Source of the DNA: Eutreptiella sp. 'Long Island Sound 2002'
Taxonomy: Eukaryota > Euglenozoa > Euglenophyceae > Eutreptiales > Eutreptiaceae
Length of the DNA: 64,000 nucleotides
Reading direction: 5' to 3'
Assembly (NCBI GenBank): GCA_964036045.1
Contig: OZ038378.1
Coordinates: forward strand, 17,989,348 to 18,053,347
Shown: positions 20,881 through 32,892 of the stretch, piece after piece
Layout: every line of letters begins with the position of its first letter
How positions within the stretch are numbered: position 1 is the first letter of the stretch
Program-made: the position numbers and the translations under genes
Notes under the pieces: model-generated
What the model saw: the letters and a program-made list of their open reading frames with translations, nothing else
Database searches by the model: none
Told to the model about the DNA's origin: nothing

Positions 20881-22676
20881 AAAAACACACTGGGGTGTGT
20901 CTCTACGTCAACGAAGAACGTAGTGCGGGTAAGTCCCAGAAAAAATAGAAATGTAGCCTCGATGGGGCGAAATCTGCTTGATCCGACCTGATTTGGGCTG
21001 AATTGGCACTGAATCAGGATGGATGAACCTGAAATGAGACAGAATGAGGAGTGACGAACAGTCCTCCGGGCAGTAAAACATTAGGTTAAGGGCTAAAAAG
21101 CATGTAAACGTATCGAGAATCGATACCAAACCATGCCCTGGTTGAGAATGAGGTAGATTATTGGTGGATTGAGTGGGAGAATCAAGAAATGGAGTGACAT
21201 CTCGGCGCTCTGGCACAGTTTAGCTGTCGCGGGCACGCTACGGTGTCCTCCACGTACTCTACATCGTGTTACTCCCGCTTTTCTCGTTCTGAAAAGTGCA
21301 GCATGTGCCTCAGATTTGGCGCATCTGGTGGATGATCACAAGATTCAGCAAGGTTGAGAATCAATTTGAGCAGAGATGAAGGAGATGAAACAATCACAGA
21401 GAGGGAAAACAAATACAAATGTAGTCTGCAACCCCTAAGTGAACAGAAAAACATCAGCGTCAACGAAGTTAGGCAAAGCCGTAAACAGATCTTCGAGGAA
21501 TGAGAGGAGATGACAAGGAAATCAACCTAAACTGTCCTAAAATGAGCAAATTCCCTAAGATGAAGGTGAAATGAAGCGGAATGTCTAGAACTGAAACTAC
21601 TAACACCTTCGTTTAGACTAGAGTTAATATATATTGTCGTTCATTCAGCTGAATTGTGCTTTCCGGCACGTTGGTTCGCGAGCATCCAACAGATTCCATG
21701 AAAATGTGGATCATGTGATGATGCATCATGATGGGACATGATGGCCCTGGATCCTTGGCATGTAACGCGCCGAAGGTTCGCTGAAGGCGCTTTACTGACA
21801 GTATATAACTGAGAGACACCGAATAGTCCTTTATTTACAGTGGCGGCTGTGTCAATCGACTTGGACAAGGCCCATCTTTCGATTGAGTCCCACAAGACAC
21901 TTGGATTCACCATTTTCGACAGTTTCAGGTCGGATTGAGCTCACATTGGCGTGTGCCAAAAATACAACGAAGCTTACGGACCTCAGAGGTTGCTGTTAGA
22001 AGTCCCTAGAGCTCCTATATGAAGGTTGTCTCAACAATTGACGTCAGGGTTTTGCGCAACAGTGGCAGAATGATGGACAAACCCGAGGAATTCAAGGTAA
22101 ATTCAAGGAATCTGGATCTGAATCTGGACTTTGGCTTCAGCATCACGGCAAATGAAGGTAAGATCTGAGTTCTACTACAGGGGGTGCCTGTAGGGGTGAA
22201 TGTCGCTGGCCAGCGTTTTTACTATGTACATTTGCTTCCATCTGCACGATTAGCCAAATTCCAAAGATGCACAGACCAACAGAGACAAGATTACCCTGGA
22301 CCTGCCTGAATTAAGCCTGAGTTTGGTTTTTTCTGGACACGGCAGCACACTCCGTGGCTTTCGGCAGCGTATCTATGCCTTGTCTGCCGAACGGAGACCA
22401 AAGAAAAGTTGATTGACGTCAAATTATCAAACATTCGCAGTTCTCCACATCATGTCGTAATCAGGAAGAATGAACAGTGGATTGAGCAGAATGTGGTTTT
22501 TTCAAGTCGTCAGAACACTCACATTGGAATAAGTGGTCGACGGGGCGAGGCTGGAGCTTTTGTAGGAGTGGGACATGTAGGAGGGCTTCGAGCCTACACC
22601 CTTGAGCCCTAGCGACGAGTGCCATGACGCCCTGGATAGACGACTGTTACCCAGATTATGGCGTCGGCGACTCAAG
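20881..22676 (-). other. B1 3' non-coding region
   Basis: About 1.8 kb lies between the end of pol and the PPT. No reading frame with family resemblance, no tandem repeat and no RNA gene was recognised in it. Confidence 0.5.
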
Positions 22677-25600
22677 TCACGACGGGTCTCCCTCAATTCG
22701 GCCAAGCACGAATACATGTGACCACCAACCTGTCTGGTGGGGCCCTCGTACGGCTTGGGTGCTGTAAATCAGCGGCCGAACTCGAAGCTTGGTCCTCATT
22801 TGGCTCCTGGGCTGGCCTGACCGCAGGAGGGGAGATCGACGGATCAGCCCTGGAAGGCTTTTTCCGTCGCTCTCCACCTGTCTGTCGGGTTTCGACAGAC
22901 AGTCTGTCAGGAGTACGCCAATTTCGGGGTGCTTCTTGAGGAAGTCGATGAACCCCTTGGTGTACCCATGGACAAAAGAATGGGCTGGTTCCCAGTTGTT
23001 GTGACTGGAATCAAAGCCCCTCCACTCACATAGAAATTCCCATTCGCCCTTTTCGTCACGTCTTGCCCCTAAAATCCTCTTGAGTTCGTACTTCCCCCCT
23101 TCGATGACCCGATCGGACAAAAATTTCGAAGTCCAAAAAAGGGGTTTAACCCGATCCTTGGGGGAGGGGATCTCTCTCTTGAGGCGATCGCCCGAAACTT
23201 CAATTTCCCTGCTGACATCCACACGAATCCTCCACCTGTTCTCACCTAGACGCGCTGTAACAGCGAATGGCCCCTCCCACAAGGGAAGAAGCTTATCATC
23301 TCCGTCCAGGGTGGTTTCGGATTTTTGAAGCCAAACTCGATCATCGACTTCAAAATTGTGGGGGTTTTTTCGGCCTTGATTCTGGACCCAAAGCCAGTCA
23401 GCTTGATGCTTATCGATTAATTTCGAGACAGTTTTTTCTGCTCGTTGGATTTCGTCCAAAAACAACGAAGCATCTTTACAAGGGCGAGGATTATTCAACG
23501 GCATGTTCCACCAACACTTCTTTCGTCCAAAGACAATTTCATTTGGAGAAAGGCCATGGTACAATGGCGTGTTGTGGCAATGCGAAGAGAACTTCAAGCC
23601 AATGGAAGTCTTTCTCACTGGCGAGCTCCTTACGAAGCATATTTATAATAGAGCGGCCGGCTCTTTCGCCAGGCAGCGCTCGATGTGCGTGGATTTCACA
23701 TCTCAGGTGGTGGATTCCAAGGCGAGCACATAATTCCTTCCACCATTCGGAGGTGTACTCTTTGCCTGAGTCCGTAACCACCTCGGATGGGACGTCCCAA
23801 CCTCCCATCCAGGTCTGCGCGCACCATTTGGCGGCAGCTTTGCCAGTCATTGACTCGACGTTGCAAGGCAACACCTGAATGTAGCCAGAATGACGGCATT
23901 GTATAAGGAGCACTCGATTGACCTTTTTGTTGGTCCAATGGCACTCTTCGTCGTCGAGTTCACCAAGATGGAAAAAATCAGTGGTGACTCTGTTAAAGAG
24001 GCGCTCCGGAATAGGGTGTGGCCTCAGATGGCCGTGCTTCTTCGCGCTGGGGGGCGTCGAGACAGCACATTGGGCACATCCGGCGGCTACTTTCATACAA
24101 TGAGTATATAGCCTTGAGCCGAACAACCTATGTTTAATAATCGACCATAATCTACGGCCATGTGCGTGGGGGGACTCCCATTTGTGCCACCAGTTTAACA
24201 CTCGGGGGGCCAGGGCGTCTGGTACGCACAATTTACCCTCCATCCACAGCTTCCCCCCATCCAACGAATATTCAGAATAAATTCCATCCTTGTGAGCATC
24301 TTTGGATTTGAGATTCTCAAAGACCTCTTTAAACATGGAATCATGCAGATAATCGTTCGTCCAGTCACGGATGATAAGGGAATCTTTCGGCAGGGGTGGA
24401 GTTTTGGCCGGATCTCGACGCTTAATGCCCTGAATCAACCGAAATCCACTTACAGGTCGGGTATACTCGAACCGTTTCACACTCCCTGAGGAGGGATCGG
24501 TGACTTTCTCCACGACTTTCAGTGATTTGGTGATAATCTCATGGGCATGCGCCGGATCTGAGAAGGCCGTGATATCATGACACGGTAATGCGTGCTGTTT
24601 AACAGAGCATTGCATGCATTCACGTCGAATGAGCTTTTTTTCTTCTTGATCCCACTCGATTACGACGTGGCGTTCCTGCTCCGTACCATGGATGTTGGTA
24701 CTTTGCAGCCCCTCTGAAGCGGGATAAGCCCATCGGCTCAGAGCATCCGCTACCGTGTTGTGTTTTCCAGGCAAATACGACACATGGAGGTCAAACAGAC
24801 TGAGAAATTCATGCCATCTGGCCCGTCGACCAGCTGGGCTCGCGATAGTATCAATGTGTTCGGTGGCCCAATACTCCAGAGATCGATGATCCGTCAGGAT
24901 CTCGACTCGATTGGTGCCAACCCACGATTGGTACTTCTTCAGAGCGCAGATTATGGCATAAGTCTCTTGCTCCCGCGGTGACCATTGCATCTGGCGTGGA
25001 GCTAGCTTCCGAGACCAAAATGCAAGAGGGTAATGATCACCTGTGGCTTCATCAACCTGTTCAAGGACAGCTCCGATCGCGTACCTAGAAGCGTCGGTTC
25101 TTATGTAGAAGGGTCGGTCGAATTTCGGCACATGCAACGTGGCGACTTCGCAGAGGGCCGCCTTCAAGTTATGGAAGGCCTCCTCGCACTCGTCAGTCCA
25201 CTTGACACGAACCTTTGAACCTGCCTTGCCCGCATCTCTCCCTACCTTCAATAGTTCAGTGAGGGGGGCAGCAAATTTGGCATAATTCGGCACAAAAGTG
25301 TGGTAAAAATTGCAACAACCCAGGAATCCTCTCAATTCCGTGATCGTCTCAGGGCGCTTCCACTTCTGAATAGCGACGAGCTTCCCTGGACTGGGTCGTC
25401 GGGTGCCATTCTCAAGGAGAGAACCACAAAATTCGACTGATTTTAAAAATAGTTTTCCCTTCTTTGGCCCACAAATCAGCTGATTGGCATCAAGAATGTC
25501 CAAAATCTGGTTCAGCTGCTTTTCATGTAGGGCCACCAGCTCGGCTTCGGTCAGTCCCTCCCCCTCTGTCGCGATGATTATGTCATCTATGTACACACTC

Positions 25601-27818
25601 ATGAAGGCACGAAGCTCAGGATGAGCTGTAAAAAGCACATCCTCCATCATTCTTTGAAAAAACGAAGGGGCGTTCTTCAGGCCCATGGGCATGACCGTCC
25701 ACTGGACTGGGCCACATGGCGTGCACATACAGGTGAGAGGTCGGCTGTCCATCCTCAACGGCATTTGGTGAAAGCCGTGACGGAGATCCAGCACAGAAAA
25801 CAAACGACCTCTTGCCCTCTTGGCGATTTCCTCCTCAATGAGGGGCAGGGGGTGTGAATCCGCCTTGGTTTCGGCGTTGAGGTTGCGAAAATCAACAACC
25901 ATTCGCCAACCATCAATAGTGTTCTGGTCTGCAGGCGGCGGCTTCGGGACTGTGAAGGGTGCACAGCACCACTCGCTGGTCATACAACCCTCAAGCCAAC
26001 CAAATTCCCTGAGATTTCTCTCGATTTTTTTTCTGAGTATCTCATGTTTCTGTCCATGGTTCTCATAAGGACGCTGTTTCTTCGCCTTGTACCCTTCACG
26101 AAGCTCGATGAAGGCTTCACCGAACTGCCCACGGACAGGGGGGTCTTTGATCAACTTCCCCGAAAGGGTTGTGTCCTTCCGTTCCTCAAAAATCTTGTCT
26201 CTTTTCTTGGAACACAACTCAGTGTCCACCTGATCACCAGGAATTACTGTCGAAAAACTTTGGCGATTTCTTCGGCCTTGGCAGGAAGAATCTTCTTACG
26301 GATGTCCCTAAAAAGGTCCGTATCAACTGCCTCTTGAAGATAGGTGGGTCGAGTGTCGATATTCCAGAGATTCTCTTCGGGATCCAGCTCCTCGAAAGGA
26401 TCTATGAAAGCTTCCACACGGGGTTTTTCATAAAAAACTCTGAATTTGCGGCGCGAAGAAAATTTTTTTGTCGTCCGTGCGCCGTAGATTCTTTTGGATG
26501 TAGATCGTATTGGGGAAGAGGGAGACGAGGCGGATCCATTTGACGTTGGATCACCTTGGGCATCTGACGGACAAAAATCAGAAAAAATAGATTCATCATC
26601 AGTACCACGCTCAACCTCAGATTCAGACCCAACACAGGAATCAGTACTAGAATCAGCAGAATCAGAGTCAGAAAGCTTTCCATCCACCAGGAATGCAAGC
26701 GAACTCCAGGGCCGCTGTGGCAGGGGACCTGTGTCGTCCCTGGCATACAGCTTAATCTTCCTGGGAAGTTCGATGTAATCTACACAAATGTCTTGCAATT
26801 CCTGAAACCAAGGCTTGTCGTCCCACAAGGGCACAACTAAAATCGCCTGGGTTTTATCTTGCTTGATTTTGTGGATGACCTGCTGGATTAAGTGAAACGG
26901 AGGATTAATCCATAACTTCTTGTCCCATTTATGGGTCCAAGCGTCGCCAAAGTGCTTGTCAAAGCGCTTGTTCTCGCGGTTAGCAAGGGCATCACACTGT
27001 GGCCAAAAGGAATGGTGTTCATAAAAATATTCACAAATTGCATCGCGCCATTTGTCGACAACTCTGTAGGATGAAGAGTGCCAGCGCGAAGGGCGTCGCG
27101 GCTGGGAGTCCCTACGAAGACATTCTAACTCTCGGGAGTAATCGGCACTCCCATTCACCTCTGCAATGGTGACATCTTCGCCAAACTTTGGTGTAACCTT
27201 TTGCTTCAAAAATTCTTCTGCACTTTCAAACCCTGCGTGCAAAAAATGAAATTCAGGACGCTCCAAGGGACCTGACTCCAGCAAAAAACAACGCCGACGA
27301 CCTACGGGCGCCACCCTGTTCTTGCAAAGCCAAGGATGGCCCAAGTAAAGGTCATACTTTATGTCGGCACGATAGAAGTAGTCATCCTTAAGGATAACTT
27401 CCTCCACATTGCCATCTTCCCAAAGGTCTTGAGCGACCAAATGAGTTGATATATAACAACCGCGTTGCCCACCTGCGAGAGAATGTCCAGAAACTCCCTC
27501 GAGGGTAACAGGATGAGGCGAATCAAACACGCAGTCGTCAGGCAAAAAAGAATTGGATTGGAGATTTACCTCCGATCCATTGTCACACAAACAAGTGGCG
27601 TGGTGGAAATTGCCCTTGCAATCAGAGACCCACAGCTTTGTGACAAACTGACGGGCCCTGTGCTTGGACTGTACACCAACCTCGTCCACTACAACAGAAG
27701 GATCCGCTGCCGGATCCAGGGGAGAGGAGACAAGCGACCCTACATCAAGTAGTGGTCGAGAAGGAATCTGGGGATCATGCCTGAAATCGCCTGGGGAGGG
27801 GCAATTTTCGTGGCTCCC
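22677..27818 (-). pseudogene. Pol of B1: PR, NPPF domain, RT, RNase H, integrase, chromodomain
   Basis: Domains in order: a retropepsin-like stretch with CDNGSEVNL (Asn where DTG/DSG is usual); a Dam/DIRS methyltransferase-like block with LWINPPFHLI (NPPF at 26,895-26,906) and ILVVPLW; RT with LDLRHGFHQM and YIDDI; RNase H with RTDASRYAIGA, EQETYA and TDHRSLEYW; integrase with a HHCC zinc finger and Asp-Asp-Glu residues (TTDFF, VVTDSGKEY, ERAGRS); then LPLWEGPF (GPY/F) and a chromodomain (FLCEWRGF, NNWEP). It reads in frame after the gag TAG. Frameshifts lie near 26,235 (PR-NPPF to RT) and near 23,580 (inside integrase), so it is inactive. Confidence 0.88.
26700..27060 (-). other. NPPF (Dam/DIRS methyltransferase-like) domain in B1 pol
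   Basis: This covers about 120 residues between protease and RT: an Asn-rich FDKHFGDAW block, LWINPPF, a helix with KIKQDKT, a hydrophobic strand ILVVPLW, then WFQEL. The order resembles phage Dam-type N6-adenine methyltransferases (motif IV [DN]PP[YF]) and the methyltransferase-like segment of DIRS elements. No clear S-adenosylmethionine motif I was seen, so enzymatic activity is uncertain. Confidence 0.6.
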
Positions 27819-27821
27819 CTA
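27784..27821 (-). promoter_or_regulatory. gag TAG and potential pseudoknot in B1
   Basis: Stop TAG at 27,821-27,819. GGGGAG (27,819-27,814) can pair with CTCCCC (27,798-27,793). AAATTGCC (27,807-27,800) can pair with GGCGATTT (27,791-27,784), with one G-U pair where B2 has G-C. The arms alternate, as in an H-type pseudoknot. Confidence 0.55.
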
Positions 27822-30800
27822 GGCGTTCTGACCTCCAGTGGCCGCGTTAACATTATTGACACACCCTGATTCGTCGACCCACTCATCTTGGAGCGGATCA
27901 TCTGCTGGATTCAAGGCATTTTCGACATAATCTCGGTCCGCATCGGACACCTGATCTGCACCTGAGACCTGATCCACACGATGGTTGCCCTTTCCACGTC
28001 CACGGCCACGGCCGCCGGATGATGGACCTCCACCCTCGCCACGCCCTCTGCCCTTACCAGAGAAAGGGGTTCCCGAAGGATTTCCCTTACCTTTACCCTG
28101 GAATCCTAGAGCATTTCCCTTGTTTGCACCGGATTGAGGGGTTTGGCCTGGATTTCGATTTCCGCCTCCGGCGTTGCTATTGGGATTTTTCTGGCCGTTC
28201 AGCTGCCCACCGGAGCCGGATGGAGTCCGATTTCCTGTGCCTTGGGACCCGCCAGGGCCTCCAGGATTTTGGTTTCCACTGGAGGGGGTCGGATTCCCTT
28301 TTCCAGCCTTCCCACCGTGCACCTGTCTGTCAGTCCTGTCTGAATTCTGCGAATTACTGATACTTTCACCAATCACCTTGTGATCGTAAGGAGACCATCG
28401 GTGATTATCAGTAGAATGCGACTTAGCTCGGTTCGCAGAACCTAAAAGAAGGCAGATGCTACAGTGCTGCTGAACATTCCGGGTGTCATTCACCTTTTTG
28501 TTGCCCTTTTGGGCCCCATTTTGGGTGTTTTGCTGGGTATTCTTGTTTCCCCCAAGACCCTCATGGAAATTCTGGTTGGCGGCGTCGGCGAGCCGCTCAA
28601 CCTCCTCCCAGAGTTCCTTCGGGGTGTACGAAAACACCCAGTTTTTGGCCGTCAGGCGATGGCCATGGAAGCTGACTCCCCTGTTGAGGACTTGGACAAA
28701 CAAGTCCCGATCCTCGTGCTCATGAAACTTTATTTTCCACATCTCTTCGGTGAATTTCACCTTAGAAAAGGACGTGGGGGAGCACTTTTGAAGTGCCTCC
28801 CTGACGGAAAACTTGTTGGCAGAGGCATCGAAGCCTTCCACCCCCGCCCACCAGGTCTTGACCTTTTCTTCGGACTGTTTGTTCCGAAGGGTGGCGGCAG
28901 TTTCTGAGGGGATCTTGTCAAAAATCAGACTTTTCAGCTCGGCACTAGAAAATGTTTCGCCTGAATGTTCAGCTTCTTCCACTAAATTCCACTAAATTCC
29001 ACTAAAAGCGCTGTTTTTTGTCTTGCACTTCGTGCAAGATTAATCGCGAGAATGAAGGAAAATTCTTCAACATTTGGTGGTAGTGGTCCTCTGGCAGCCG
29101 GGATCCACGTACCCCCAACTGTTCCCACACCTCATCAAAGGTAAGGGGGGAACTTGTATCCTCGCGATCACTCCAAGTCCTGAGCCAAGTGTTGGCCGGC
29201 GGTCCCTCAAGGCAGTCCAAGAGGGCCATCAGGAACTGATCATCTTGGAGTTTTTGAGTCTTAACCCACAGTTTAAATTCCCGTTGGAACTGAGGCCAAC
29301 GTCGGGGGTTCCCATTATACTTCGGTTGCTTGGCAACCTGACGAAGTCGCAAGGAAGTAGGGTTAAGAAGCGGATCCAGCCCAACACCGGCCGTAATGGC
29401 AGACACCTTGGCGGCATCATTCGCCACACCAGCTCCGGCGAGGGTCTGGGCGAGCAACAGCTGGGCTAAGGTATTGAAAATCAGCAGCAGGAGGGGCAGT
29501 ACGGGAGGCAGTTCGCTTGGCATTCTGAGCCTCAGTCCTAGCCTTCGCCGTCCTACTCTCAGAACGAGAGATTTTAACCCTTTCCTTTAGCTTGGTCCTG
29601 CTGATCCTTGCATCGGTGGTCCTGGAGTCCACCGAAGGAGCAATTGAAAAAATTTCTGTCGCCTCCTCCGATGGCTCTGTTGCTTGTCCCACCGATGAGG
29701 CGCCCTCAGACCGCATGTGCGTCTTGAAAAGATTTTTTATTCCCAGCGTTTGAATGATGAGGCGCATTTGATCTTTGAGCTCTTGGAGCTCAGCATCTCG
29801 CTGGAATCTGCAGGAGCAGTCGGCCGGACAGTACATGCCGTGTCCTGAAGGGCCTGAGCAGGCTGTCGGACCGCTGATCTCGGTGGTCCGCAGCCAGGAG
29901 TCCACTTGGGGAGCTCCTTCAGCCCTGATTTCCAGGCTTGCCTGCCTGGCCGCCTCTAAAATTCCCTCCTCAACCGCGGCGGCTAGATCGTCGCGGATGG
30001 AAACAGGGGGATGAGGGGCGGAGGGCCCGGGAACAGGTGCCCGGACCTTCTCCTTCGGGAAGGGGCTTGCCTCCCAGATCTGCAAAAAAATGGCAAAAGA
30101 GTCATCTTCTTGAGAACGCCACCACATCCTGGGATTAATTTCGTTCTGAAGGAGGAAAAAATATTCCGTTCAAAAATCAGAGGCGATTCTTTCTTGTTCG
30201 ATCAGCTTAGACGAGGCTAAGTAACAAAGGGCCTCAAGGGCCTCAAGGCTACGGGTCACTTCTGGGGACAAATGGTCGTCCCAGTGTGCCCAAGAGGCTG
30301 GTCGATTATAGCTAGGTACCTCACCTGGACCGCCCATCTCAATGTCGTTCAGATCGGCGTCCATGGTCTCAAATGTTGGACATCCGTAAGGAAGGTTGGT
30401 ACCTGCCAGCTCTGTAAGCTCCACCGGAGCATTGCCATCGTCGTAGGCCGGCGGATTCCAGCTGCCCGATGGCCACTTTCGATTGGGATGATGGTAATCT
30501 GGGTCCCCACAGCTGCTGATGTGCGCCCTTCTTGGGCAGCTTCGACTTGCGCAAGGCATTCCTCTCAAGGCCTCGTTCGCACAGCACCATGGTATCGTAA
30601 TCGTTACTTCTCCAGAAGCGGCGGGGTCTACGGGGCCGTACTGGGGAGCGGGCTGTGGATGGGATGCCACTGAAGCAGCATTCAGGTAGCCTCTGCTACC
30701 ATGAAAGTGCTGCCCTAGGTCGTGGATGGTGCCGGAGGGCTCAGGGCCGGCAAGACCAGGTGGGCAGGCACGCGAGGAGTCGACCCGAACGCTGCTGTTG

Positions 30801-30865
30801 GGGGCAGAACCGGATACACGGGCACCAACGGAGGCAAGAGCGGCGACAACGGAGGCAAGATCTAT
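27819..30865 (-). pseudogene. Gag of B1 (start lost, frameshifted)
   Basis: Homologous along its length to the intact 1,011-codon Gag of B2 (60,199-63,234). Pieces lie at 30,670-30,170, 30,127-29,417, 29,523-29,002 and 28,982-27,819 in shifting frames. It includes the capsid-like region (NGNPRRWPQFQREFKLW), a Cys/His cluster (HCSICLLLGS then H and H) and a Gly/Asn-rich, RGRG-containing tail. The initiation codon inside the 5' LTR is ATA (30,865-30,863), where B2 and the 3' LTR have ATG. It ends in TAG in frame with pol. Confidence 0.85.
30690..30701 (-). other. Primer-binding site of B1 (initiator tRNA-Met type)
   Basis: TGGTAGCAGAGG directly follows the 5' LTR end. It is the complement of CCTCTGCTACCA, the 3' end of initiator tRNA-Met in many eukaryotes. 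It is also inside the gag reading frame. Confidence 0.8.
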
Positions 30866-31235
30866 GCTGATTGTTATCCGGCAAAAAATCCCAGTCTATG
30901 AAGAAAATTGATGCGGATATTCCTAAGTACATCTGAGTGTCCATATCTATCTGAAAAGATTTATAAAAATCCGATTGTGAAAAAATATTTGGCCCATTTG
31001 GCTCGCGCGCGCGCGTCAGCGGCAATTGGCGATTCCGGGTAAATGATCGGAACGCGGCGGATCTACGATGAATGGACCGCGGAATCAGATCCGGCACATC
31101 AGAAATATATAGGTCTGATCCTGAGACTGAGCTGCGGGGCGGCGATTCCGCCGAAGCAGAGAAAATGGCCAAAATGTAGCCAATCTGGGGCAGATCTGCG
31201 AAAATCTGAGCAGATGGGGGTTAGCTGCACTTACA
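30702..31235 (-). repeat. 5' LTR of B1
   Basis: 534 bp, same ends as the 3' LTR. It contains the 5' end of gag; its gag start codon is mutated to ATA. Confidence 0.9.
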
Positions 31236-31240
31236 CGCTA
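31236..31240. repeat. TSD of LTR element B1 (right)
   Basis: CGCTA, partner of CGCCA at 20,332-20,336. Confidence 0.75.
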
Positions 31241-32150
31241 AAGCATTGAGCAACATGGACACGTGTGCGGATGTGTTGTGCGAGGCGTCCTTGTTGAAGT
31301 CGTAATTTGTGGTGGGAGTGAAGATGAAAGTTCTTGTTTGGGACTCGTAGAGGTTGGCCATGATGTTGAGGGTCGTGATATTTTGGGGAGTGACCAATTT
31401 GCATTTTTGATGGCTCGTGCATGGTCTTCCGTTGGGTACGGGGCGGAGTACTCGTACTTCTCGTTGAAATTGTGTTGGTAGTCAGTGCCTCCAAAATGTA
31501 TTTCATGAGGTTGTTTGTGAAATTGGGCGATGATGTCCTTGGTTGGTAACATGGTAATGTAGTCGGAGTATACACGGTTGTCTTGAGATTGGAATTGATA
31601 GACTTCCGGAAATTTTTCATCTTGAAGGTCTTGGTGGAGTTGGGATGGAGAGTTGTCGTTGGGGCCGTTCACAAAAACGTTGGTGGTTTGGTGGGTTTCC
31701 AAGTCTTCCATAGGGATGAAAGTGAAACTCTTGTTGCGCTTTTCTGAAAGTTTGGCAAAATCCACCGTTGGCTTTTCATTGTAATGAAGTTGGGTGTTGA
31801 TGACGATGTCGTCGTTGACAGCCTCTTTCGTTTCACGGTTTGGTTGCGGAGTGGTTTTTTGAGTTCCATTTTGTCTTGTGGCGCTTGGATTTGCCGTTTG
31901 GGCTTGAACTCGCATTCTGGCTTGGAATTGCGTCTGGAGTGTTTTTCTCGGCGTTTGTTTTCTGATTTGATTTGGGAGTTTGGGGTTGTTGATCATTCTC
32001 CTTTCCTTTTTCATCTGTTCTGCTTTCGCGAAGAGCCGCGTTGCGTCTGTGATCCCTCAGCTGTTGGTCGCTTTTCTCGAACTGCGCCACGCGATTTGCG
32101 ACGGACTTGCTCGGATCTGCGGCTTTTGGCACGGTGCGATCTTTGCCCAT
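31241..32150 (-). pseudogene. LINE ORF1, N-terminal part
   Basis: ATG at 32,150 opens a Lys/Arg/Gln/Asn-rich, low-hydrophobic N-terminus (MGKDRTVPKAADPSK), typical of nucleic-acid-binding ORF1 tails. After a frameshift near 31,900 a more ordinary sequence follows (VDFAKLSEKRNKSFTFIPME and onward). Another shift near 31,440 precedes the junction residues LLNALA at the B1 insertion. No zinc knuckle was recognised. The protein continues at 20,336. The 5' UTR of the LINE is 32,151-32,256. Confidence 0.6.
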
Positions 32151-32256
32151 GATGGATTTTTTGGACAGCTGTTGTTGAAATTATGATCAGCGTGTGCGCC
32201 AGGAAATTGCGGATCGAGTGATACCGAAAAAAAATTGACACTCAGAAAGTGTGTCT

Positions 32257-32268
32257 TTTACCACCTTT
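32257..32268. repeat. Right TSD of the LINE (12 bp)
   Basis: TTTACCACCTTT, identical to 1,139-1,150. It encodes Lys-Gly-Gly-Lys of A1 Gag in phase on both sides. Confidence 0.8.
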
Positions 32269-32892
32269 ATCCCCATTCGGGGGATTTCTGGTGGGTGTTT
32301 GGGTCTTCTGGCGTTCTGCCTCCTGACGCTTGAGTGCGTCACTCTCGCGTTTCTTTATGTGGCATTTGTCCTCGTAGTGACGACGTTTGCCACAATAGCC
32401 ACAGGTGATGGTACACCTGAAATCGTCCTGATGGGTCACAGGTTTCCCATCGTTGGTATGCTGCTGTCGTTTCATCTGCACCATACAGCTACTGCGGTGA
32501 TCGCAGTCCAAGGCATGACAAGGCCCCCCCTTGTCATTGACAGGTTTGCAGTAGAACAGAGGGGGTGTTCCTGCATCAGGATTAACCTCATTCATGGCAC
32601 GTAGGTTACCCCTCCCCTTACCACCTCCCTGGTTGGCGGTAATGGGATTTTTAGGTCCTTTCCCTTCGCCAGGTTCGGGGGTAGGGGTACCACCTCGACC
32701 AAAGTGCTTCTTGAGGAATTTCTCCATGTGGGAGTCATTCTCCCTCTCAAGAGCCAGCTCAATCAAGAGATCCACCAGTTCATTGTACAAGTGGGTCCAC
32801 CTCTTCCTCTCAGAGGTAGAGCGGCAATCATCCCACGTACGTTGGGGGATCTTACTCATGAGCCACAGGTGGGGCTCAGTGGCTCCGTAGGA
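32269..32892 (-). pseudogene. A1 Gag, middle part with CCHC zinc knuckle
   Basis: It starts with the region encoded by the 61-bp repeat (YGATEPHLWLMSK) and continues with a helical segment (NELVDLLIELALERE). This aligns with NSLVDLLYELALQRR in the gag of element D at about 41,560. A CCHC knuckle, CGYCGKRRHYEDKC (CX2CX4HX4C), is encoded at about 32,362-32,403, preceded by a further Cys/His-rich block. The knuckle would bind genomic RNA. The piece ends at the LINE insertion and continues at 1,150. Confidence 0.8.
32832..32892. repeat. 61-bp direct repeat, left
   Basis: This 61-bp segment differs from 34,432-34,492 at one base. It lies in A1 gag coding sequence and flanks the T-poor insert. Confidence 0.9.

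Larger units (their letters stand above)
20337..31235 (-). mobile_element. Ty3/gypsy chromovirus-like element B1, full length, decayed
   Basis: This is a 10.9-kb element with two 534-bp LTRs (TG...CA), an initiator-Met PBS, a PPT, gag, protease, an NPPF methyltransferase-like domain, RT, RNase H, integrase and chromodomain. It sits in LINE ORF1 on the same strand. Gag is broken by several frameshifts, pol by two, and the gag ATG in the 5' LTR is ATA. A closely related copy, B2, starts at 59,830. Confidence 0.9.
1151..32256 (-). mobile_element. Two-ORF LINE with APE endonuclease, RT and RNase H, split by two insertions
   Basis: Minus-strand order: 5' UTR (32,256-32,151), ORF1 (32,150 to 18,401, interrupted by LTR element B1), ORF2 (18,404 to 1,913, interrupted by the T-poor retroposon), 3' UTR and poly(A) (to 1,151). 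Removing the two inserts leaves about 9 kb. ORF1 and ORF2 overlap as ATGA. ORF2 carries APE-like endonuclease, RT and RNase H1 domains, the layout of I/R1/LOA/Tad-type LINEs. The coding strand is markedly poor in G. The element is flanked by a 12-bp TSD. Both ORFs carry stops or frameshifts, so this copy is inactive. Confidence 0.8.

Noticed and set aside
26219-26240. Programmed -1 frameshift between the protease-NPPF and RT parts of B1
   Set aside because: The T-run does not form a correctly phased slippery heptamer, and B1 has other frameshifts. A decay indel is simpler; B2 is not available at this position to decide.
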